A DNA stretch of 6,075 nt from an uncultured Polyangiaceae bacterium (GTDB lineage Bacteria > Myxococcota_A > Polyangia > Polyangiales > Houyiibacteriaceae): positions 1-6,075 of the forward strand of contig CAMYJN010000168.1 in NCBI GenBank assembly GCA_947258625.1, in the 5' to 3' direction. The position numbers were made by a program, and so were the translations under genes. The notes under the pieces were generated by a model, which was not told the origin of the DNA, did not search any database, and was given only the letters and a program-made list of their open reading frames with translations. Below are positions 1 to 6,075 of the stretch, in pieces (the stretch's first letter is position 1; the number at the start of each line of letters is the position of its first letter).

Positions 1-866
<866 letters not shown>

Positions 867-879
867 TCCCCAGATTCCA

Positions 880-908
880 TTGACGACATTCTGCCCGCGC
901 GGTATGGC
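880..908 (+). promoter_or_regulatory. Candidate promoter in front of purH
   Basis: TTGACG at 880-885 matches the sigma-70 -35 consensus at five of six positions. With a 17-base spacer it is followed by TATGGC (903-908), which matches only the first three -10 positions. Transcription from it would begin near base 915, only a few bases before the purH ATG at 918. That is consistent with the lack of a Shine-Dalgarno sequence there. The -10 match is poor and purH could equally be read through from tgt. Confidence 0.25.
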
Positions 909-917
909 CCGACCCTC

Positions 918-2468
918 ATGACACAGATCCAACGCGCACTGATTTCGGTCTCCGACAAAACAGGCGTCGTCGAGTTTGCCAAAGGGCTCTCCGAAGCTGG
1001 CGTCGAGATTCTTTCGACCGGCGGCACAGCCCGCGCACTCCGGGAGGGTGGAGTCCCGGTCATCGACGTCTCCGAGTATACCGAGTCGCCCGAAATCATG
1101 GACGGCCGTGTCAAGACCTTGCACCCGCGGGTCCACGGCGGGATTCTCATGCGCGACAGCCGCGAGGACCGCGATGCGCTCGGGGGGATTGGTGGCAAGC
1201 CGATCGATCTCGTCTGCGTGAACCTCTATCCCTTCGAGCAGACGGTCGCGCGAGGCGCGTCTCACGAAGAGACGATTGAGAACATCGACATCGGCGGACC
1301 CTCGATGGTGAGAAGCGCCGCCAAGAATCAGGCGCGCGTCACGGTCGCGACCGAGCCTGCGGACTACGCGGAGGTGCTCGCCGCCGTGAAGTCCGGCGAT
1401 GGTCCAAACGCGGCGCTCCGCGCACGCCTGGCCGCCAAGGCGTTTACCCAGACCGCGGCCTATGATGGCGCGATTTCCGCCTATCTGACCTCGCAAGGGA
1501 CCGACTCCAAGTTCCCCGGGGCACTCACTTTGAGCTTCACCAAGGCCTATGACGTTCGATACGGAGAGAACCCGCACCAGCAGGGCGCCTTCTACATCGA
1601 GCGCAACGCGCGCAACGGTAGCCTGGCCTTGGCTCAGTCGCTTGGCGCAGGGGGCAAAGAGCTCTCCTTCAACAACCTGGTCGACGTGGATGCCACCATC
1701 GAAGCGGTGCGCGAGTTCGACGGGCCGGCCGCGGTCGTCGTCAAGCACACCAACCCCTGTGGCGTGGCCACCGCGGCAACCCTCGAAGAGGCCTACCGAA
1801 TCGCTCGGGAAGCCGATGCACAAAGCGCTTTCGGCGGGATCGTCGCCCTGAATCGTGAGGTCGACGAGGCGACCGCGAACGCTGTCGCCGAGACGTTCAT
1901 CGAATGCATCATCGCGCCGAGCTTCGCGCCTGCCGCGCTCGAACGCCTCCAAAAGAAGAAGAACCTTCGCATCTTGGCCACCGGGGAATGGCTACCGGCC
2001 GACTATGCGGCACTACAGTTCAAACGCGTCGGTGGTGGCTTGGTCGTTCAAGATCGCGATGCCACCGGTCCGAGCGAGGTGCGTGCCGGCAAGGTGGTCA
2101 CCAAACGTCATCCGACCGACGATGAAATGCGTGCGCTCGATTTCGCCTGGTGCGTTTGCAAACACGTGAAGTCGAACGCGATCATTTTTGCCAAGCCCGA
2201 CCGCACGGTGGGCGTTGGCGCCGGACAGATGGCCCGCGTCACCGCCGTTGGCATCGCAGCACAGAAGGCCGGTGAGCTTTCGAAGGGGGCGGTGATGGCT
2301 TCAGACGCCTTCTTCCCATTCCCCGACGGCATCGAAGCCGCGGCGAAGGTCGGCATCACCGCCGTTGTTCATCCAGGCGGCTCCAAGGGAGACGAGAAAG
2401 TCATCGCGGCTGCCGATGCCGCCGACATGGCGATGGTCTTCACCGGCGTACGCCACTTCCGGCACTGA
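918..2468 (+). CDS. purH: Bifunctional AICAR formyltransferase / IMP cyclohydrolase
   Basis: PurH catalyses the last two steps of de novo purine synthesis: formylation of AICAR with 10-formyl-tetrahydrofolate, then ring closure to IMP. The 516 residues match the family's usual length. The N-terminal cyclohydrolase domain (about 1-195) has ISVSDKTG (9-16), STGGTA (33-38), K66 in KTLHPRVHGG, Y104 in NLYPF, D124 in NIDIGGPS and K136 in AAKNQ. The transformylase domain has RYGENPHQ (214-221), the catalytic Lys276-His277 pair in KHTNPCG, SAFGG (303-307), KHVKSNAI (415-422), GVGAGQ (432-437) and SDAFFPFPDG (462-471), and ends in the typical RHFRH. The ATG at 918 is the first start after the in-frame tgt stop at 855-857; it gives the usual short N-terminus, but no Shine-Dalgarno is visible. 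purD follows after 2 bases. Small oddities: Ala439 and His485 stand where I expect Ser and Gln. Confidence 0.98.
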   Translation: MTQIQRALISVSDKTGVVEFAKGLSEAGVEILSTGGTARALREGGVPVIDVSEYTESPEIMDGRVKTLHPRVHGGILMRDSREDRDALGGIGGKPIDLVCVNLYPFEQTVARGASHEETIENIDIGGPSMVRSAAKNQARVTVATEPADYAEVLAAVKSGDGPNAALRARLAAKAFTQTAAYDGAISAYLTSQGTDSKFPGALTLSFTKAYDVRYGENPHQQGAFYIERNARNGSLALAQSLGAGGKELSFNNLVDVDATIEAVREFDGPAAVVVKHTNPCGVATAATLEEAYRIAREADAQSAFGGIVALNREVDEATANAVAETFIECIIAPSFAPAALERLQKKKNLRILATGEWLPADYAALQFKRVGGGLVVQDRDATGPSEVRAGKVVTKRHPTDDEMRALDFAWCVCKHVKSNAIIFAKPDRTVGVGAGQMARVTAVGIAAQKAGELSKGAVMASDAFFPFPDGIEAAAKVGITAVVHPGGSKGDEKVIAAADAADMAMVFTGVRHFRH

Positions 2469-2470
2469 CG

Positions 2471-3739
2471 ATGCGGGTTCTCATCGTTGGAGGGGGCGCA
2501 CGCGAGCACGCGCTTGCATGGCGCCTGTCGCAAGACAGCGGCGTGGAGGTCATCGGGGCTCCCGGCAATGCGGGCATCGCCGCGATCGGTCGAACGGTTC
2601 CGGTCGATCCAAGCGACGCCGACCAGGTCGTCGCGCTGGCCAAACAAGAGTCTGCGGATCTGGTGGTCGTCGGCCCGGAGGCGCCTCTGGTCGCCGGCGT
2701 CGTCGACGCGCTCTGCGACCACGGCATCGAGGCCTTTGGTCCCAGTCGCGAGGCCGCCCAGCTCGAGGGTTCCAAAATCTTCTCGAAGGAGTTCATGGCG
2801 CGCCACGCGATCCCGACTGCTGGCTTTGCAGTGTTCGATGACCCGGATGCGGCTACGCGCTACATCGAAGAAGCGAACCGACCGCTCGTCGTGAAGGCCG
2901 ACGGCCTGGCCGCGGGCAAGGGCGTCATCGTCGCGAGCAATGCCGCCGAAGCGATCGCCGGCGTCGATCGCATCATGCGAGAGCGCGCTTTTGGTGGCGC
3001 GGGCGATCGCGTCTTGATCGAGGAGTGCCTCGTCGGGGAAGAGGTGAGCTATCACGTCATCTCCGACGGCGAGCGATTCATCCCCTTGGCGCCCGCTCAA
3101 GATCACAAGCGTGCCTTCGATGGCGATCGGGGTCCGAACACCGGCGGCATGGGCGCCTACTCGCCGCCGCCGGTCGTGACCCCCGAAATCGAACGGAAGA
3201 TCCTCGACCGTGTGGTCGAGCCGACGCTCCGTGGCATGGCCGCCGAGGGGCGACCGTTTCGCGGGGCGCTATTCGTGGGGCTGATGATCGTCGACGGCGA
3301 GCCGCTGGTGCTCGAATACAACACGCGGTTCGGAGACCCGGAGTGTCAGACTCTGATGACCCGCTGGAAGGGCTCGATCCTGCCGCTCATTCAAGGCTCC
3401 GCCCGGGGTGACTTTGGAGGGTTGACGCCCGAGTGGGAGGCGCCGGCTTCGCTGTGCGTGGTGCTCGCCGCAGGAGGCTATCCCGGCAGCTACGAGAAAG
3501 GGACGCCCATCCAAGGCCTCGACGCGGCATCGGCGATCCCGCACGTGACCGTGTTCCATGCAGGCACCGCGCTCCACGGCGACACCGTGGTCACGTCGGG
3601 TGGACGCGTGCTGTCGGTCACCGCGATTGGTGAATCGATCGACGAAGCAGCCGAACGCGCCTACGAAGCAGCCGGAAAGATCGACTTCAAAGGCAAGCAA
3701 TTTCGCCGGGACATCGGCTGGCGGGCCCGCAGCCGCTGA
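2471..3739 (+). CDS. purD: Phosphoribosylamine-glycine ligase (GAR synthetase)
   Basis: PurD joins glycine to 5-phosphoribosylamine using ATP, giving GAR, the second step of purine synthesis in the cytoplasm. It is an ATP-grasp enzyme, and its 422 residues fit the family. Visible in order are VLIVGGGAREHALA (3-16), VVVGPEAPL (65-73), FGPS (89-92), SKIFSKEFM (101-109), the ATP-binding strand VVKADGLAAGKGV (140-152), IEECLVGEE (183-191), PLAPAQDHKRAFDGD (205-219), GPNTGGMGAYSP (221-232), and the metal-binding EYNTRFGDPE (282-291, Glu282 and Asn284). The C-terminal domain carries LAAGGYPGSYEKG (332-344) and ends near KQFRRDIGWRA. The start lies 2 bases after the purH stop, with no good Shine-Dalgarno, so translational coupling to purH is likely. 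The stop TGA overlaps the tsaC ATG by one base. No disruption or missing residue was seen. Confidence 0.98.
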   Translation: MRVLIVGGGAREHALAWRLSQDSGVEVIGAPGNAGIAAIGRTVPVDPSDADQVVALAKQESADLVVVGPEAPLVAGVVDALCDHGIEAFGPSREAAQLEGSKIFSKEFMARHAIPTAGFAVFDDPDAATRYIEEANRPLVVKADGLAAGKGVIVASNAAEAIAGVDRIMRERAFGGAGDRVLIEECLVGEEVSYHVISDGERFIPLAPAQDHKRAFDGDRGPNTGGMGAYSPPPVVTPEIERKILDRVVEPTLRGMAAEGRPFRGALFVGLMIVDGEPLVLEYNTRFGDPECQTLMTRWKGSILPLIQGSARGDFGGLTPEWEAPASLCVVLAAGGYPGSYEKGTPIQGLDAASAIPHVTVFHAGTALHGDTVVTSGGRVLSVTAIGESIDEAAERAYEAAGKIDFKGKQFRRDIGWRARSR

Positions 3740-4317
3740 TGGACGATCTCGCCGCGCTCGTTCGGGTTCTCGCCGAGGGCGGCGTCGTGGCCTGTCCGAC
3801 TGAAACCTGGCTCGGGCTGCTGGCCGACGCGCGAAACGAAAAGGCGGTCGAACGCGTCGCGGAGCTCAAGGGGCGGCCCTCCGACATGCCGATCGCATTG
3901 CTTCTGCCGGATGCTGCCTCTGTGAACGCCGTCGCGGAGCCCCCCTCGGCAGCGGCACAGGCCCTGATCTCGCGTCATTGGCCGGGCCCGCTGACGATAC
4001 TGCTAACGGCGAAGCCCGGTTTGAACCCTCGGCTTTGCCGCGATGGCAAGGTCGGCGTCCGCGTCCCCGGCCCGAGTCCAGCCTCAGACCTCGTCCGGGC
4101 GTTTGGCCACCCCGTGACCGCGACGAGCGCCAACCGGACCGGAGAGCCACCGCTCCGAAGCGCGGCGGAGCTTCCCGGCGAGCTCGCCGAGGGGCTCGGG
4201 GGCCTAGTGCCCGGCATCTCTCCCGGAGGCGCCCCGTCGACTTTAATCGACTCGACCCGGACCCCGATGGAGATCCTTCGGGCGGGCGCCGTCGCCATCG
4301 ATCCGGCCGCTCTTTGA
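3739..4317 (+). CDS. tsaC: L-threonylcarbamoyladenylate synthase, short TsaC/YrdC form
   Basis: This family makes threonylcarbamoyl-AMP from threonine, bicarbonate and ATP, the first step of the t6A37 modification in tRNAs reading ANN codons. At 192 residues it is the short TsaC type, without the C-terminal domain of Sua5. Visible motifs are PTETWLGL (20-27), the Lys44-x-Arg46 pair in LKGRPSDMP, WPGPLT (81-86), VGVRVP (105-110), TSANRTG with Ser130-x-Asn132 (129-135), STLID (167-171) and the closing ILRAGAV (179-185). Trp24 and Leu25 are unusual, as many relatives have PTxTVYGL. The start codon shares its A with the purD stop (TGATG) and has no Shine-Dalgarno, so re-initiation after purD is likely. 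A YciO-type paralogue is the main alternative; the K-x-R and S-x-N signature favours TsaC. Confidence 0.93.
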   Translation: MDDLAALVRVLAEGGVVACPTETWLGLLADARNEKAVERVAELKGRPSDMPIALLLPDAASVNAVAEPPSAAAQALISRHWPGPLTILLTAKPGLNPRLCRDGKVGVRVPGPSPASDLVRAFGHPVTATSANRTGEPPLRSAAELPGELAEGLGGLVPGISPGGAPSTLIDSTRTPMEILRAGAVAIDPAAL

Positions 4318-4319
4318 CA
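4314..4319 (+). promoter_or_regulatory. Possible -35 element upstream of the small gene
   Basis: TTGACA, a perfect sigma-70 -35 hexamer, overlaps the tsaC stop codon (TGA at 4315-4317). The expected -10 region about 16-18 bases on, around 4336-4342, reads roughly GTCACTC and is a poor match. The position suits independent expression of the gene at 4361, but a single hexamer is weak evidence. Confidence 0.18.
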
Positions 4320-4351
4320 GACCTGGGCATGCTGCGTCACTCTTCGCGAAC

Positions 4352-4356
4352 GGAGG
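4352..4356 (+). promoter_or_regulatory. Strong Shine-Dalgarno for the small gene
   Basis: GGAGG stands 4 bases before the ATG at 4361. It is the only textbook ribosome binding site in the window. It fixes the start of this short gene and suggests efficient initiation independent of tsaC. Confidence 0.75.
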
Positions 4357-4360
4357 ACCG

Positions 4361-4624
4361 ATGGCGCTGATCGAAACTCAAGAAGCCGCACGTCGCTTGG
4401 CAAGGGCCATCTCGAGTGACCTTGCTCTCTACAACGAAGACAAGATTGCCGAGGGTATTCGAAACGATACTCTTTTCGATGTGATGGAAGAGGAAATTCA
4501 AGAAGGACGCGACCTTTACCAAAGCCGTGTCGCACCCGAGCTTCTCGGTCGGAACCTCTACGACCGCGCCATCATCGACCTAATGGTTCGCTCCAAGGCA
4601 CACGTCGAATCGCCGATGTGGTAG
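4361..4624 (+). CDS. Small acidic helical protein, function unknown
   Basis: I cannot assign this 87-residue protein to a named family. It has 17 Asp/Glu against 11 Lys/Arg, no cysteine, no signal peptide and no membrane segment, so it should be a soluble cytoplasmic protein. Helix-forming stretches dominate: EAARRLARAISSDLALY (8-24) is amphipathic, then comes DVMEEEIQEGRDLYQSR (40-56), and LYDRAIIDLMVRSK (66-79) closes it. I recall similar short proteins in deltaproteobacterial genomes but could not check this. That it is a real gene is supported by the GGAGG 4 bases before the start, the tight fit between tsaC and the lipoprotein gene, and a plausible folded sequence. By hand count it is about 54% GC overall and about 60% at third positions, whereas sampled stretches of tsaC and purH run 70-78% overall. 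The lower GC could mean selection on codons, recent arrival, or relaxed constraint. Confidence 0.85.
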   Translation: MALIETQEAARRLARAISSDLALYNEDKIAEGIRNDTLFDVMEEEIQEGRDLYQSRVAPELLGRNLYDRAIIDLMVRSKAHVESPMW

Positions 4625-4637
4625 GCCAGCGACTGCC

Positions 4638-5336
4638 ATGAGTCTCATCCATACCAGGGGGCTGGCCTCGGCCGGCCGCCTTGCTTTGCTTGTTGGTCTT
4701 TGCGTTCCGGGATGCAGCGACGAGCCGGGCTCCAGCGGTGGCACGGCCGGCGCCGGTGGAGCGGGCGGTGCTCTGGCACCACCGCAGTTCCCCGGCCTCT
4801 GGGAACGACAAAGCCGCGGGGTCGATGTCTGTTTCCACATTGCGGACGATGGCTTGAAGCTGGAGGCAAGCCCCGACTGCAGCCTCTCGGGGGAGTCTGG
4901 GTACTCCTTCGAACTCGACGTCGAGCTCGTCGGGGTCGATCAAGAAGGGCAGCCCTGCAGCTTCAGGCTTCGGTACGAGGATCCCGTCACCATCGACCAG
5001 GCCGGCAATTCATTCCAAGCTTCCGAGATCCGAGAGCCGGGCGGCGATGCGGTGTATGCGTTCTCAGGCGAGATCGTCGGTGAGTCGGCCTCGGGGATCG
5101 CGCGTCGGGACGTCGGCGAATCGAATTGTCGAGTTGGCTGGGCGGCGTCGATCTCCAGGGAATGCGACGAGGTGGCAGTGAACATCTGCCTCGATCTTCT
5201 CAACTGCTGCCGGGCGATTCTGATCAATCCGGTCTTCTTCGAGACCTGCAATTCGGTGGTGCTCGAGTGCGATCCGGTTCGATGCCAAACCGTCCTCGAC
5301 GGTTACCCGCAGTGCGCCGCTGAGCCGGAGCTCTAG
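4638..5336 (+). CDS. Predicted cysteine-rich lipoprotein
   Basis: The function is unknown. Residues 1-25 form a lipoprotein signal peptide: Arg7 and Arg14, the hydrophobic LALLVGLCV (15-23), then a lipobox VPGC with the lipid-anchored Cys at 26. Pro at -2 is less usual. Ser at +2 gives no inner-membrane retention signal, so outer-membrane sorting is expected. Residues 27-48 are a Gly/Ser/Ala tether. Residues 51-171 look beta-rich, from GLWERQSRG to CRVGWAA, with a PVTIDQAGNSF and FSGEIVGESASG pattern resembling secreted beta-sandwich domains. Residues 174-226 carry eight cysteines (176, 184, 190, 191, 204, 211, 216, 226), including a CC pair; twelve cysteines follow Cys26 in all, suggesting disulfides. 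The start is 13 bases after the previous stop, with only a weak Shine-Dalgarno. The Gly-rich tether and cysteine spacing recall lipoproteins of Polyangia, an impression I could not check. Confidence 0.85.
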   Translation: MSLIHTRGLASAGRLALLVGLCVPGCSDEPGSSGGTAGAGGAGGALAPPQFPGLWERQSRGVDVCFHIADDGLKLEASPDCSLSGESGYSFELDVELVGVDQEGQPCSFRLRYEDPVTIDQAGNSFQASEIREPGGDAVYAFSGEIVGESASGIARRDVGESNCRVGWAASISRECDEVAVNICLDLLNCCRAILINPVFFETCNSVVLECDPVRCQTVLDGYPQCAAEPEL

Positions 5337-5345
5337 GAACATCGA

Positions 5346-6075
5346 CTAGCCGCGTCGAAGCGAGCGCAAGGCGTTTTGGAAATCCTCCGGCGGCTCGGTT
5401 TCGAAACGCATCGCCTCTGCGGTGATCGGATGGGCAAACGAAAGGACCGCCGCGTGAAGCGCCTGTCGCCCCAGCTCGGTGGCCGCACGGCGAAGCTCCG
5501 GGTCCCGAATCGACTTTCCATAGAGCGGATCTCCGAGGACTGGGTGCCCGTGTTCGGCGAGATGCACCCGAATCTGATGGGTGCGCCCTGTCTCGAGACG
5601 GCAACGAACCAAAGCGCTTCCGTGCAAAAGCTCGATTGATTCTAGATCCGTGACCGCTCGGCGGCCTCGGTCGGAGCGCGAGGTGAACTTCTTTCGATTC
5701 GCCGGATGCCGCCCATGCAGGGTCTCGTAGCGGATCGACTGCGGCGGCCTTCCAACTGCGATGGCGAGGTAGGCCCGCTCCAGGCTGTGTTGCTGAAACA
5801 TCTCGACCAGCCGCTCGTGGGCCTGGGGGGTTTTCGCGACGACCATCACCCCGCTGGTGTCCTTGTCAAGCCGGTGCACGATTCCAGGGCGCAGCGGGTC
5901 GAAGCCGCCCTGGACCTCGGCGTGATGCAGCAGCGCGTTGACGAGTGTTCCGTCGGGGTGGCCCGGCGCGGGGTGAACCACGAGGCCCGCTGGCTTGTCG
6001 ACCATGATCAGGTGATTGTCCTCGAACAGCACCTGCAGAGGAATCGCCTGGGGCTCGGCGCTCATCGCCTCGGGC
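5346..6075 (-). CDS. rluD: RluA/RluD-family 23S rRNA pseudouridine synthase, 5' end missing
   Basis: Enzymes of this family isomerise uridines to pseudouridine; RluD acts on helix 69 of 23S rRNA. Numbering from the ATG at 6065, visible motifs are [20 protein letters not shown] (13-32), [10 protein letters not shown] (39-48), [12 protein letters not shown] (61-72) with catalytic Asp67 (codon 5867-5865), NRKKFTSR (123-130), [14 protein letters not shown] (156-169), GDPLYG (178-183) and [13 protein letters not shown] (201-213). The catalytic domain is complete and intact. The ATG at 6065 is probably internal: the frame stays open to the edge (codons for Pro-Glu-Ala precede it), and relatives have about 70-90 more N-terminal residues forming an S4 RNA-binding domain. 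The extended motif pattern suits RluD better than RluA or RluC, but the exact target uridine cannot be told. It converges on the lipoprotein gene, with 9 bases between the stop codons. Confidence 0.93.
   Translation of the reverse strand, partial: PEAMSAEPQAIPLQVLFEDNHLIMVDKPAGLVVHPAPGHPDGTLVNALLHHAEVQGGFDPLRPGIVHRLDKDTSGVMVVAKTPQAHERLVEMFQQHSLERAYLAIAVGRPPQSIRYETLHGRHPANRKKFTSRSDRGRRAVTDLESIELLHGSALVRCRLETGRTHQIRVHLAEHGHPVLGDPLYGKSIRDPELRRAATELGRQALHAAVLSFAHPITAEAMRFETEPPEDFQNALRSLRRG

Noticed and set aside
904..921. Five-codon mini-ORF (ATG to TGA) overlapping the purH ATG by ATGA
   Set aside because: It could couple to purH, but it has no ribosome binding site and such short frames are common by chance.
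2369..3106. A 245-codon open frame on the minus strand opposite purH and purD
   Set aside because: Same reason: a shadow of purD with no motif, no ribosome binding site and Arg/Asp-rich low-information sequence.
4451..4476. Hairpin followed by several T inside the small gene, terminator-like
   Set aside because: The stem is mostly A-T with a G-T wobble and an 8-base loop, and it lies inside an apparently intact coding sequence; too weak to call.
3975..4535. A 186-codon minus-strand frame spanning the tsaC end and the small gene
   Set aside because: It crosses two supported plus-strand genes and has no domain; the small gene has a better start and ribosome binding site.
4914..4925. 12-base perfect palindrome CTCGACGTCGAG
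   Set aside because: It lies within the lipoprotein coding region, encodes part of a plausible beta strand, and is built of GC-rich codons in which such palindromes arise easily; no second copy seen.

Overview
The window looks like ordinary chromosomal housekeeping DNA from a GC-rich Gram-negative bacterium. Three things point to the Myxococcota / former Deltaproteobacteria, perhaps a Polyangia-like lineage: high GC with strong GC preference at third codon positions, a lipoprotein whose lipid-anchored cysteine is followed by a Gly/Ser/Ala-rich tether and many cysteines, and the style of the RluD-type pseudouridine synthase. This assignment is inference. No rRNA or other phylogenetic marker was available to test it.

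Layout, left to right. Bases 1-857 hold the C-terminal three quarters of tgt (tRNA-guanine transglycosylase), cut by the left edge. A 60-base gap holds a possible hairpin and a possible promoter. Then come purH (918-2468) and purD (2471-3739), 2 bases apart, and tsaC (3739-4317), whose start codon shares one base with the purD stop. After 43 bases a small acidic protein of unknown function (4361-4624) begins behind a strong ribosome binding site and has clearly lower GC. A predicted cysteine-rich lipoprotein (4638-5336) follows. On the minus strand an RluA/RluD-family pseudouridine synthase (5346-6075) faces it with only 9 bases between the stop codons; it runs off the right edge. There is no gene-free stretch longer than 60 bases.

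How the genes relate. purH and purD encode enzymes of de novo purine synthesis (PurD makes GAR early; PurH does the last two steps to IMP). Tgt, TsaC and the pseudouridine synthase all modify RNA: Tgt at tRNA position 34, TsaC for t6A at position 37, and the RluD-like enzyme on 23S rRNA. The plus-strand genes are packed tightly enough that purH-purD-tsaC is very probably one transcription unit. I found no CRISPR array, tRNA, rRNA, insertion sequence, integrase or phage gene.

Nothing here amounts to a new biological system. The parts most worth a second look are the small low-GC gene at 4361-4624, the two-part cysteine-rich lipoprotein, a possible leaderless start for purH, and alternative hairpins over the tgt stop codon.
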